Source of the DNA: Symsagittifera roscoffensis
Lineage: Eukaryota > Xenacoelomorpha > Acoela > Convolutidae
Direction of reading: 5' to 3'
Assembly: GCF_963678635.1 (NCBI RefSeq)
Contig: NC_087062.1
Location: 57,798,129 to 57,862,128 of the forward strand
DNA: 64,000 nt
How positions within the stretch are numbered: position 1 is the first letter of the stretch; each line of letters begins with the position of its first letter. Shown piece after piece: positions 11,670 through 23,159 of this stretch. A program made the translations under genes and the position numbers. The notes beneath the pieces were generated by a model that was not told the DNA's origin, searched no databases, and saw only the letters and a list, made by a program, of their open reading frames with translations.

Positions 11670-12930
11670 TTGATCGGACACATTTCCAAAATTGCTAACC
11701 AACCACCAACAAAACAGTGTTCACCGACATCTTCCCAAGAAAACCCAATCATACTTACAACTACCCAAAACCGTCAAAGATCCACACGCATTTTTTTTCA
11801 AGATAACCCGTACACTTTCGAAGAACGACACGCCCGCTTATCCGAACCACTAGAACCGGTTCAGCGACAAGCATCCCTAAGTGAACCAACATTAAATTTG
11901 TACCCCACATTACCACAGGATTTAAATCGAATAAGACATATTAGTCAAAATCAAAATACAGTTGAAGTCAATAGACAAATTGTACACCCAGGACGGAATA
12001 GAAATTTTCAAACTTCCAGAGTTACTTTTAGCTACCTCAATCCCCAACACCATCAAGCTCAGAAGGCTCTAGTATTACATTACCAGACACTCCTACGCTC
12101 ACTTCACAAAATAACACACCAAATCTCCCTTCAGACTATCTAGGTTCAACACCAACATCCGAACAAATCCGTGAAAATCCTTTTAATCCCCCAGATACCA
12201 AAGAAAGACCACCATATTGGACAACACACTCAAATACACAAGGTGAACCGAACATAGTATTACATTACCAGACACTCCTACGCTCACTTCACAAAATAAC
12301 ACACCAAATCTCCCTTCAGACTATCTAGGTTCAACACCAACATCCGAACAAATCCGTGAAAATCCTTTTAACCCCCCAGATACCAAAGATAGACCACCAT
12401 ATTGGACAACACACTCAAATACACAAGGTGAACCGAACATAGTAAATGAACCAATAGATATTTCTACTGATACAACGCTACCGTCGTTACCAGAAACACT
12501 ATCACCCCCCTCGACACCATCAATAAGTCAAATATCACCAATATTTTTCCTTCTAAATTTTCCCAATAACCTCGACGCTCGATACAGAGAACAATCAACG
12601 AATATACCCCTACGATTAGATTGGAACACATTCGTAGCACCTACCCCATTATTCGGACAACATCACGAAAACCACCGACTCCACAGTTAGGCACTCAATA
12701 GGTTACAATATAGACAAGATATCCACGAGGATATTCGACAACATAACGTTCAAATACTCCAACAAAACAGTCTTCAATTAAAGTTTGAAATAACAGGCAA
12801 ACTTAATAATATTGTACAACACCCCTATCCATTAAGTCCATCAAATTTAACAGCTCAATCACTACCTCCTCTTTTTATAACAACTGAAGTAATATATAAA
12901 AACGATAGATATAGAAAAAACACAATTGGA
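11670..12930 (+). pseudogene. Pro/Thr/Gln-rich ORF upstream of env
   Basis: An open piece of 157 codons (11670-12143) is followed, after frame changes, by more Pro/Ser/Thr-rich coding at about 12080-12690 and a Gln-rich, possibly helical part at about 12690-12940. A 185-bp tandem duplication (12071-12440) shifts the frame because 185 is not a multiple of three. I recognise no domain. The position between pol and env and the shared codon bias suggest an accessory or pre-env protein of the element, which is inference. Confidence 0.45.
12071..12440 (+). repeat. 185-bp tandem duplication, two copies
   Basis: The unit at 12071-12255 repeats at 12256-12440 with very few differences, for example AATCCC against AACCCC and AAAGAAAG against AAAGATAG. 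It begins AGTATTACATTACC in both copies. Confidence 0.9.
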
Positions 12931-12943
12931 TACATAACAATTT

Positions 12944-14735
12944 ATGTATGTTCTAAAAATATTAACATTTGAACACATCCTTTTTCTAATATTTTCCGAC
13001 CAAAACACAAATCCACCTCCTCGCACAGGACCTCAGGATTTATTAGTAACACTCTATGATTGTGAAGAAAACGAACAAAAAACACTACACAAGTATGCAA
13101 TAAATCAAGTAACACAATGCGAAACAGAACCACAAGCTATAGAAACTACAAATGTAATAGCAACATTGTATTCAAAAGCCCGAGCAACAACAGTCGCAGG
13201 ATATAAGTTTACAGCAACATTTTCTGAAAAGAAAGTACATTGTTCACAAGTTTCCAACGGAAATAAAAACCGACTTGATCACGAATCATTTTACCAGAGT
13301 AACATAAGAGACTTTTACATCTAAGCACCGACAATTGCAAAAACGAATTACTCAGAATAAATCTAACAAGAAATAAAAACACAGACAGAAACATAGTAAA
13401 TTTTCAAGTCTTTGCCGATTCTGTACATCAAGCAGAACTTAAACAATATCTAGGACACGTTCAATTAGACGAAAAATACCCATATAATGGCGCACATGGA
13501 CGATTACACGATAAACACTGGATACCAGACATTGGAATGAATAATCCCTCAAACTGCAAAGCAGACAAAAAAAATAAAGGATATCAAGAAATTATGTTTT
13601 TTGATTGGAAAATACAACTTGAAAAAAAAAACAACTCACACGAGATTTATGAAAAAAAATACAACCTACATGCTCGAATGAAAAAATTTCATGAAAAATA
13701 TTTTATTGAATCAATTACATACCACCAAGTGAACCCATCTCACAAACAAAGCACTGATTTCAAAAACATTCAGGATATACAAAAATAAATTGACACCTTT
13801 TCAAATCTATCACGAAACAGAATTTGCATGTATATATCGCAATCCACTTTATAAGACACAATACTCTGAAATACTTGTCGAATACGAAAAAGGTTTCGAC
13901 ATGACCAATGGAAAAATGAAATTTAACCCTTACGCCACAAGTCATCCTATTAATGAAGGAACATCATACGTCCCAGTAAACTTTCTGAAAAGCAAAGGTC
14001 AACCTGGTGGAAAACTAAAACCATATGACAGTAAAAGCACACGGTTACAAGAACTATCACTAATGAATTGCACCTACTGTGGTATAATATACATTATGAG
14101 ATTCACTTAGATATGAAATTAGACTACACAATTTGTAGAATTTTCCAAGAAATGTCACCATAAATATTTTCAGTTTTGTAACCTTAAAAAACGAAATTCT
14201 CGCCTTTCTAGGATGGCCCTATTACATCTTAGAAAGATTAACTATCTTATACGCTATGTTTAATATTTCAGGATTTCTTTTCTCACTGTTAAAAGAAATC
14301 TATAAGACATGCGCTATACACACACAAGTAAACTGCCAAGCAAATGTAGCACGTATATTATTTGCAGGATTTTTTGGAATATTCTCATCATCAATCAATA
14401 AAATACTTCTAGATGCACAAATAAAAGAACATAATACAAAAATATCCACAAGACCAAACACATATGACGATGAACATAATAATGTAGATACAATACCTAC
14501 AGCACCACAGATACCAACCCTACCACAAAACCATCCACTATCATTAGTTCCCCGAAATTTTCGAAACCTAGCAATCTCAAATAATCCAAATTTCAGACCA
14601 AATACAACAAAAAGTCCCATTCAACACATAATGACACATCATTCACAAAATGATAATACATATGAACAAATTATCGAACAACCTCATACCACCATTTTTC
14701 AGTCTCAAAATAATCATTTTTTTAGCCCACGATGA
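12944..14735 (+). pseudogene. env: env-like membrane glycoprotein gene, frameshifted
   Basis: The ATG at 12944 opens a frame with a hydrophobic signal-peptide-like start (residues about 6-18). A Y-D-C block and spaced cysteines follow. The reading moves to a second frame at about 13322-13788, back at 13790-14110, and to a third at about 14163-14735. Each joint shows continuous coding style. The last part has two hydrophobic segments (about 14166-14300 and 14345-14400) and then a polar, Asn/Pro-rich tail. Signal peptide, cysteine-rich ectodomain, C-terminal membrane segments and position after integrase fit an envelope-like protein. The family is not identified. The gene ends at a TGA that overlaps the next ATG. 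Confidence 0.6.
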
Positions 14736-15598
14736 GCCGACAAATTGGATCCCTCCATCGCTCAAATTCCCACTCAGCCAACCTCCAAACTCAAATCCCA
14801 ATTATCCCACTTTTTGCTTTCCCGCCACCCGATTCTCCAGTTATTAATACACCATCAGGCATGAATTCTGATACTAACTCAGATATTTCAGTTTTTGATA
14901 CCATCTCACAATTTAACAACTCCGATGTAGAAAATCCCGACGAATTCGCAGACTCCGAACCATCTCCCTCTACCCATATCCAGGCCAACTCTTCAGCTTT
15001 TTCAAAACCCCCCTTTCGACCCATCCAAACCACTCATCCACTCCCATCCCTTTCCACTCCTTCTTACGCTTCCCAAGTAACCCCATCCTATTCTCCATTT
15101 AATTTCGACAGATCTCATAATAACTCCCCAGATAATATTCAAATCTCCGAAGAACTTGACAATTTCATTACACTAAAACAACAATTAACATACCCCCACA
15201 CTCTTACGATACATCAACTATCATCAATAGTAACAGCATCAAATCCACAAACACCTACACCACTTTCAGATTACACTCCATCATTAGCTCAATCATTCAC
15301 ATCCACCGAAACACCTACCAGCACTAACCGAGCTTACCGCACTTTTAAACGAAAATTCCCAAATCACCCATTTACAACCAAACCCGGAACAGCCAGAGAA
15401 TATACCAACCACCCAGATCACACAAACACAAAAAATTACCTTCAAATAACCCTACCCTCATTTCCACAATATACCTTAAATACTTCTACCACTACTAATG
15501 AAACACAAAATTTTGTTGATGAGCACGTTTTAATGACAACACTTCATTGGACAGCTTACTACAACTATACTAACCCCCTTTATCTACCACCTAGTTGA
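14732..15598 (+). CDS. Intact 288-residue Ser/Thr/Pro-rich ORF overlapping the env stop
   Basis: This is the only long unbroken ORF downstream of pol. Its ATG (14732-14734) overlaps the env TGA (14733-14735) as ATGA. The protein is polar and rich in Ser, Thr, Pro and Asn, with an acidic patch around residues 60-85 and a more basic region near residues 205-220. It has no clear membrane segment or known motif, and it looks largely disordered. It shares the element's A/C-rich coding, so it is likely an accessory gene of the element. Integrity in an otherwise broken copy may be chance, because frame-disrupting hits are fewer in a short gene. Confidence 0.5.
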   Translation: MSRQIGSLHRSNSHSANLQTQIPIIPLFAFPPPDSPVINTPSGMNSDTNSDISVFDTISQFNNSDVENPDEFADSEPSPSTHIQANSSAFSKPPFRPIQTTHPLPSLSTPSYASQVTPSYSPFNFDRSHNNSPDNIQISEELDNFITLKQQLTYPHTLTIHQLSSIVTASNPQTPTPLSDYTPSLAQSFTSTETPTSTNRAYRTFKRKFPNHPFTTKPGTAREYTNHPDHTNTKNYLQITLPSFPQYTLNTSTTTNETQNFVDEHVLMTTLHWTAYYNYTNPLYLPPS

Positions 15599-15644
15599 CA
15601 TACAAGCATATGAAAGCTTCTATGATAAATTTCAGTTATTTTGA

Positions 15645-16238
15645 CTAACCTTTCACTTTTTTTCACCACAGGAGCGCAATTCGCACTGTTCCCACGATAA
15701 AACGTTACGCACTAAACAAACGCACACTTACACATATTATCGTTTTATTCAAAATCATTTTGATTTACACACACCATCACGACAAACCAACCACCGTTTT
15801 CAGTTTATTAACTCGAAATACACGTCACCTTTCTTTCTTAATTTTATATATTGCATTAAAAATACTAACCTCCACGGCATCCTCCGCAACTACGATCCAG
15901 TTACCCAAATGTATATATTCTGTCCCATCACGAAGACCTTCAATGATGGAGAATCAAGACCCTTCATTATCCTGCATGAATTCATCCAACCTATCGAAAT
16001 CCCCATACTAGAATTTATTCATAATACTAAATATAATCATAAAATTTACAGTCTAATTCAACACACACCTTATGAATTCGCAGTAGGCACAGAAGAACTG
16101 AACACCATCAACGCACTTCAATTGCTTTGGCCACTGCTACAAACTAAAAATGTTATACTCATACTAGCCAAGTTATTAACGACATCAGATTTGATTCACA
16201 ACATCTTCCCACGTGGCTTTTTCCCAGATGAATAAGTT
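15645..16238 (+). pseudogene. Second downstream accessory ORF of the gypsy element
   Basis: A frame open from just after a TGA at 15642-15644 to the TAA at 16233-16235, about 196 codons, with its first ATG at 15909. The part after 15909 (108 codons) is rich in Ile, Leu and Phe and looks like a folded domain. The function is unknown. The upstream TGA follows TTT and could be a former TGG. An overlapping frame at 15760-16011 is probably a shadow. Confidence 0.35.
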
Positions 16239-16239
16239 A

Positions 16240-18540
16240 AATATGAAATCAAATAATTTTAACTAATAAATTCAAAATTGTTCTAACCATTTTCTATCAA
16301 TGTTTAATTTATCCTTCTAGTCTTCACACCACAACATCTACAAAACAGAAAAAAGACAAATAAAAATACAAACTTGTTAATTTATAATAAAACTCCTAAA
16401 TCTTTTGCACTAATTAAGGTAGTAAAATCAATACCCAATGTAGTAATTTTATTTATAAATTATTTCCCAAGAAGCAGTAAAATTAAATGCGATAAAAATT
16501 TATAATTTTAAACTTCCCCAAAAGCAGTAAAATTCAATTTCTAAGCAATAAATTCATAAAATGAGAAAGCAGTACAAACCTTTTCAATATTTTCATTCGT
16601 TCGCACAAGAATTCTATCCAAACTCGCACAGCTCGCCATCGAAGAATTGTTAAATTAATGATTTTATGTTTCAAGTTTTCACTAACAACAACTCAAACAA
16701 GCAATAACAAGTTTCAAACTTTTCCTTAACCCGGTTGGAAAGGAACTATATACTAAACCAAACTAACCAACGCAGCTTACTTAACACCACAAATCATAAA
16801 ATAACAGCATGACTAAGAAAAGAAAACCAACGGTACCCAAACACGATTAACCCAGCTTAAAACTGGATAATTTATTCTTTTGAAGACTATTATACAGTCT
16901 AAGAAAGAAATAATAAAACACAAAAAAGTCGTAAGACAAACCCAAGCTAAAAACGATTTGATTTTTGAAAAAAGGACAACCAAAGTAACAGAAGAAAGAC
17001 CAGAAAAAACCAACATAAAATGTTATCACATAACAGGACCTTTCAAAGAAACAGCATGAAATCATACTCCCACCCCTGGCCTAACCCACCAGAGTAGGAC
17101 GTCCTGAGCATGCTTATAGCCGGCCTAACCCACCGCGCTACACCCACGCTTTGTGACCACACTTCAATTTTTAATAAGAGGTACTCAAGGGTGGGCAACT
17201 CTTCAAAATAACTGAACTAAAATAAAACGCTTTTGTGAAAACAACTAACTAAGATCATGACAAAAAACCAAATTCACAAAAATTTTTAAAACAAAAATCA
17301 TAATATGCAGTATATAGATCATACACAACAACAAAGACGAACATCCAAAGACTAGACGATCCCATCACAATCGAACAAAAGAATGGCTAAACACAACCGA
17401 CATGCCGTCCACAATCACGACTCAAAGGATTTAGAGTACGACTTGACTTCGCAGAAAAGGACTTCATTGAACTGGACCAATGACCACCTCGATGTTCAAG
17501 TATACGTACAGATCCGAGTTACAAGGCATCCCTTCCAAACACGATTTTCACGCCATTCCCAGACGAGGCTGAACACAAAACAGTTCTCTACTAAAACAGA
17601 AAAATCTGACATAGCAAACCATTTTGAAATCGGATTGATTTCATTGGGGATCACAATCGTTGTCGAATGACAAGATAACAACTTGATATCCATCATTCCA
17701 GCGCCCTGGAACGTTCTTCTTCAAGAGGAACCGGATAAGAAAATGATGTTCGCCAAATACCAACGTTCATCATCCATCCTTCAATTACAGAAAGAAAGAT
17801 AAATCTAAGAACTCTGTAAACCCCGGATGGGTGGAACCTGATCTAAACTACATTTCATTATTAAATAAATTAGATATTTTATCACTATAAAATATTTAAT
17901 ATTAACCAATCATATTTCATCTAACTAACAACCCACTTATTTGTAAGTGCTGAAATTACTTGTAATTTCAGAACCAGAGAGATTTGAATTTAACTTAGAA
18001 AGTAGTTACCTTTCCAAGAGAACTTCAGCAGCCGCAATAAGCCAGTATTTTCTAGATCTATCGAGCCTAGCAGAGACTAGTTAAACACCCTGAGACTAGT
18101 AGATATAAGAGTAAGATTAGGATCGGTATTAGACTAAGAAGTTGCACGAATCTATCCGGCCGAAAATAAGATAGCGTGACGAGCAGACGGTGTACCCTAT
18201 CCGAATTTACTCTATGAGTTATACACCCTAACCAATAACTCAGTTTCTAACCTTCTCACACTTAGTTAATTTTTGCGTTCTTCTTAAATTTTTACACGCC
18301 AAAAGTTGAACACGCCAAAATTTACAATCAGCCCCCATCTCAAACACCTACCTCACCCCACCTACCTTCACCCCCATAGAAATGGCTCATATTCATAAAA
18401 ATCTATCATAATCTGTTATAATCGGTTGCAATCCATTATATTGAATTACATGGATTTTGAAATGATCTCTATTTGTTCTATAGTCCAAAATTAATCCTTT
18501 ATTAGCGACTATTTTAGATTTTTATGTAGCATTACCGAGG
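16240..18540. other. Non-coding 3' region, possible element 3' end
   Basis: No credible gene. At about 16430-16575 a short motif close to AAGCAGTAAAATT recurs three times, with weaker relatives. From about 16800 to 17050 there are purine-rich runs. At 17055-17150 a GC-rich island holds two copies of GGCCTAACCCACC. From about 17700 the base bias of the element is gone. A 3' LTR would be expected in this stretch, but I could not confirm one. Confidence 0.4.
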
Positions 18541-18639
18541 AAAGGAAATCTTGGATAACCGATATGATCCATGGAACCTGATTGCGGGTTGCATTTGGAG
18601 CTAGGAGTTATTCATTTAGTTGTGGCTTCCACTAAGATG

Positions 18640-19340
18640 AGAAATCAGAATCCAGTTGCAGAATCTGGTTGCAATTCGCAAATCACACAGTCAGGCTTCG
18701 TTTTGAAATTTTGTGAAACAAAAACATTCATTCTTATTTTTCCAGCTTGGAGCGATCTCTGAAAATAACAAGACCGCTCGTACATCAGGGCAAAGCCCTG
18801 ACTGTTCCGACTGTCCCTTAATTCATATCGAATAGTTTTTGGAAAAAGAAAATATTGAAAACTTGTCAATTTTGGACAAAATCGAAATGCAAAGTTTTGA
18901 GTCGTACGAAATTAATACGACCTATTAGCTAGCCTCAATTCAATTTGGAACAATTTTGCTGCGTGGGAGAATTTGCCACGCATAAATAATTTGAGATACG
19001 CTCTCAGCAATATGAATAAATTCTTCAAAGCGCGCATAATGTAGTCCAAAACATGGCCAATTTAGCAATTTTCAAACCTCACTTTCAGAACTTCACAAAA
19101 ATTAATTGGAGGTCAAACATCTGGTTGCATTTGAACTCAGGAAGTCGATGTCTTCATTGGGGTATGAAAAATTTTTGTCAAAAACTATTATTTCGATTGG
19201 TGAAAATTGACTGAATAAAAAAACCACACTGAGCATAAATATTCCGTTTTCTTCAAAAGTCGGAACAATAAGTTGTATATACTTACGTTTTTAATCCAGA
19301 ACATAACAATAATAGAAATTTATATATCATAGCAAAAAGC
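18640..19340. repeat. Dispersed repeat family, copy A
   Basis: This stretch shares, in the same order, several blocks with 53480-53960: the hairpin AGGGCAAAGCCCT at about 18786, a TTAGCTAGCCTC block at about 18925, and an ACTGAGCATAAATATTCCG-type block followed by GTCGGAACAATAAG at about 19220-19275. No coding capacity is evident. Confidence 0.6.
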
Positions 19341-20269
19341 CATATACCAGAAAAAAAATTGAAAAAGTTGGAACCAACCGACGTTTAAGTTGTTTTTTTT
19401 TGGAGAGCTCTTACAGTTATATCAAAATCGGCTGCTTATGACATTTTCACAGAAACATAAAAAATTTAACGTCTTTCAGAGTAAATGCGAGCTAGTTTAA
19501 TTAAAGTTATATATATATAGTTATTTAATCACAGATCGAAATGCAAGGCCTTTTTTCGCTCCTTAATTTAATAGTTAAGAACTTACTGTTTTTCAAAATT
19601 TGTGAAAAGTACAACTTAACCCGCGAGTACCCTTGAAGCATTGAAAGTAGTTTTAAATATTCAAACTCAATCAAACAGCTGAAGTTTTTGTCAGATCTGA
19701 CATTTCACCAATTCATCATTTTTCAAATAATTTCATAGTTTGAAAATCAAAAAACAGTTGAAAAGTTTGTTAAACGGCAATTCGGTTTTTACTTAAATTT
19801 ATCGCTTCATCAATTTTGAGCAGGAAAAACATGAAGAACCGTAATTGAGTTTAACAAAGCTTCTCACATAAGTGCGATGTTTTATATTTTCAAATTCTTT
19901 ATTGATGTCGAGCCTGTTCGTTGGTTATTATGTCACAATTCAGTTGCTGGGAACTTTTATTTTAGAGCTTTACTACCCATGCTGGTCACAATTAGTCAAA
20001 ACTACATGTAAATCGCGAGTATCATTTATTTAAGGTAATAGCTTTAGCGCGTTTATGTTATGTTAAAATCAAGAAAAAGTGGCAGCAGAGTTGATGAACA
20101 TCAAGAACCTCGGGTGAGAGGCTTTAAATTTTCATGACAAAGGGAGAGGGACGAACTCAATCAATTTTGTAGCAAATGAGTAGACGCCTTCAGAAGCTGT
20201 AAAGTCTATCTTTTTTACGCACAAAGACTTTTTTGACAATTTACTGGTAGATGATTCGTCGAAAATTGC
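19341..20269. other. Non-coding DNA between repeat copy A and BEL/Pao
   Basis: AT-rich sequence without a recognisable gene. The last few hundred bases may be the 3' tail of the BEL/Pao element. No LTR was found. Confidence 0.4.
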
Positions 20270-21160
20270 TAATGGAGAGTACTCATCGCTAATGACGTCT
20301 CATCAGGAAAAGGTTCGGTGTCAGTGGAAGGTCGTTCACGATGTCACCTAATGACATGCATTAGCCGACAACGGTTAAGGATTGCCTCATTCCCGGCTAC
20401 GATTGTAGCAAATAGATCATTTTATAGTCAATCGTAACCGAGATTTAAAAAGAATGCTCGCTTCATCATTGAAACGAGTCGCTCCCACACGCCGCTAATA
20501 AGTGCTGAAAAAAGCATGTAGGCTCCATTCAACAAGGTAGCGTCTCAGTTTGCGTGGTTGCTTTGAATTCATGATTTCTGAGCGTCGATTGCGTAAATAG
20601 CGTTGTCAGAGAATAAAAACTCTTGGTCGTGCTTTTTCCAGCAATGAAGCTTCTAATTGCCGTCAAACAATTGTTTGTAATTTTCTCCTTCAATTCAAGG
20701 AGCACCGCGCGAGTTAAGAGGCATGCGAAGAGGCAAATGTAGTTTTTCTCAATTGCGTCTTTTGTTGATATGTATAACTCATTCCCTGTGATGCCAAAAA
20801 TCAGTCCCTGTGTTTATGAACGGGAATAGATCAGCAGATGTATCGTCGAAACGAGTAAGTGGCGAGTCAGTCATGAGTCTATATAATGCTCTACCTTGGA
20901 ACCTTCTCCAGGGAAAGCAATTATGTCTTATCTGTTTTATCTTATCTGTTTTTATCTTATGTCTTATCTCAATTTTGTTGAATCCAGAAGATGACAAAGC
21001 TTTGTTGCAATTAGTTGCGAACGTATTGAGTGCCGTGATGCATATAACAGTATGTAACGGTCTCGATCATCTTGCGCAAAATAGGTTTCTTTGCGTTTGG
21101 TCATAAGAACTCTTCGATGCTGAGTTTTGTAGTCGTCCTCGCGCAAGAATAAAATCATTG
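20270..21160 (-). pseudogene. pol: BEL/Pao integrase
   Basis: On the minus strand the catalytic core shows the first Asp in a T-G-T-D-F block (20800-20802), the second in S-D-N (20605-20607) and the Glu inside G-V-W-E-R-L-V (20482-20484). The W-E-R-L context is characteristic of BEL/Pao. A downstream L-P-L-T-P-N-x-F-L block near 20290-20320 matches the family ending. Frameshifts interrupt the region, and the open piece 20779-20997 covers the part before and around the first Asp. Confidence 0.85.
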
Positions 21161-21399
21161 ACTTAATCTAGTCTTTTTTTGTTGTCAACTTTCTCCTAAG
21201 TTTGTAATTGATTGAAAGTGTCAGCAAAGGCTTATCGCTGGGAATGTTGATAAAGGAGGAGTTTTATTTCTCCATTTCTTCCATACTAGCCGATTGTTTC
21301 CCGTTTTTTTCCGTTTTATCCATAAAAAAGTATAGCGTTTGGTGAGACAAACTAATCGAAAAAATTCTAAAAACCGTTAGGAATCCATTATTTTGTAGG

Positions 21400-22980
21400 T
21401 ACCTCCAAGTAGTTATTGTTGAGTAGAAAATCCCGTGCGTCCAACCGGAGCTTAGTTACATTTTTGAGCTCATATTACTGCATAGCCTTTTCTGCGAGGT
21501 TGAGTTTACCAGGAATAGGTTTCCATTGATCAACTTTGCTTTAAAAAATTATTTCATCGACTCTGTTTGCGCAGTAGGTTTTCAATTTACAAGGCGATAC
21601 ATTACAGGCCAGAAATGTTTTGCTATCTGTACAATAGTGTGTGAACTGAGGGTCCAAACGCATTAACAAAAAACAAACTTGCTCAGCCGAGCGCTCAATG
21701 GGGGATCATGTACTTCGAGTCTTATAATGCTTTCTTTGTTCAGTGGAGCTACCTTTGTTCTCCAATCATAAAAGTAGCAAGTGTGCCTGAGCTGCCTGTT
21801 GTTTGGAAGTAGATATACGTTGCTATGGTCTCTTGCGACGTGTCGTAGAACACATGAAGCTGTATGTCACTAGGTGATACTTGTGGACCAAGTAAGTGAG
21901 GCAGCCTCAGAGGGGACCTTGTTTGCATTGGTTGAATCATTTATCGTTTATTGAACAAATTCATGGGGCACGAATTGGTACCTTGGAAAAACCAGACTTC
22001 AACAATTTTTGTTGAAGGAATTTACGTTTTATGACAAACGATGCCAGGACATCAAGTGGGTCTAGAACATTTGTTACTGTAGAGGTGACTGTTTTAGTAT
22101 TAGTTATCTTGTTTATTGATTGATCGAAAATTTTATCACCAGTTGTGTCCAGTTTGCTGCGTAGGACCCGATGTACAGTAGCATCAGCAGAAATTTCACT
22201 TCCATCAATGGAGTAGAAGAAGTCATAAGCATTAGATACGAACTTGTGTAGATTTAACTCCCCTGTCTTAGAGAAAACTTTAGTTATGAGGCCTCACTTG
22301 TCATGCAGAAAGAATGAACACAGCCGTTCAGGTAGAATTTTTCATCCAACAGTTGAACAAAATTGTGGCTCGGTTATGCAGTACTTAGCAGCTGTTTGAG
22401 AAAACGCGCTGATGGTGAGAACGTTTTAGTAAAGAGAAGTCGCGTCTGTTGGTGTTGCTTCATACGATTTTTGGTAAGCCAGAGGAAGCAAAGCGCACTT
22501 TATTTCTCATCATAAATCTCTTTAATACCCATTTGCATCAGAAACATGCCTTCAATATCCGCCGAGAAGGCCACGGGTTTTTCCGGGAATCCTACCAGAA
22601 GGCCAAACTTGTTGTTTATTAGGTCTATTGAGTTTCAATGCAAGATTTCAACGGGACGCCTTTGTACGTCGAGGAAGCGTTGGCCACTTTGTATTTTCTG
22701 GGCTTGTATGGGAGGTACCAAACTAACTACGGCTCTGGATAATGAAAAATTAGAAACGTGACGTTGTTTTTTTTGTACCAGGTCTGTAGTAAGCGATTCC
22801 TCATTTAACTGCTTGGTTTTATGATATGTTTTAGCCGTACGTCTCTGTTGTGATTGCAGTTGAAATTTTGCTACCAGATAGATGTTGAGTTTTTTCATTT
22901 CGCTCTTCCAGAGTAATTTGTTTTTGTTGCGATTTCCATTGTGCTCACCGTTTTTCCCGCTCTTTTTTGCTGTTTTCAAA
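21400..22980 (-). pseudogene. pol: BEL/Pao reverse transcriptase and RNase H
   Basis: On the minus strand an open piece at 22635-22979 leads into RT. The block around the first catalytic Asp, V-A-F-S-A-D-I-E, is encoded at about 22540-22580. The second catalytic box is encoded at about 22219-22240 and reads A-Y-D-F-F where the family has Y/F-x-D-D-F, so one Asp is lost. The piece at 21749-21940 carries the conserved segment that follows RT (L-H-V-F-Y-D). RNase H-like remnants follow to about 21400. Stops and frame changes are frequent. Confidence 0.8.
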
Positions 22981-23159
22981 AACTGGAGTTGTTGGCTTTG
23001 TGAATACTTGAAGCTTTTCCCTGCAGAAACTTCCCATTGTTTTAATGAGAATAGCGCATTCTTGTTCGGTTAGGTCAATGAAGTTGTCAAAAACGAGTTT
23101 GACTCGGCCATATTAGATTTCTGATTGAGAAGGTTAGTGATTGTGCAGCTTGGCAGACT

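Larger units (their letters stand above)
550..16240 (+). mobile_element. Large env-bearing Ty3/gypsy-type retroelement, degraded
   Basis: The order pre-gag ORF, gag with CCHC knuckle, DSGA protease, RT, RNase H, HHCC plus DDE integrase with a C-terminal chromatin/GPY-like module, and env is that of Ty3/gypsy elements with a retrovirus layout. Everything is on the + strand, with the same A-rich, G-poor codon use across about 15.7 kb, which ties the downstream ORFs to the same element. The copy is dead: there are many frameshifts and stops, the second RT aspartate is lost, and the integrase region is partly triplicated. I compared the first 550 bases with 16.2-18.5 kb by eye and found no LTR pair, so the true ends are unknown and the 5' LTR may lie outside the window. 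Confidence 0.85.

Noticed and set aside
17070-17145. tRNA gene on the minus strand
   Set aside because: Only a box A-like word is present. There is no box B and no cloverleaf.
17383-17670. 95-codon ORF in the non-coding 3' region
   Set aside because: No motif or coding-like composition. Its length is expected by chance in this much sequence.
1-18540. LTR pair for the large gypsy element
   Set aside because: By-eye comparison of 1-550 with 16240-18540 gave no convincing match, so no LTR is annotated.
18780-18830. Helitron 3' end (hairpin followed by CTRR)
   Set aside because: The hairpin is clear, but no consistent CTRR end or AT insertion border follows it in the copies.
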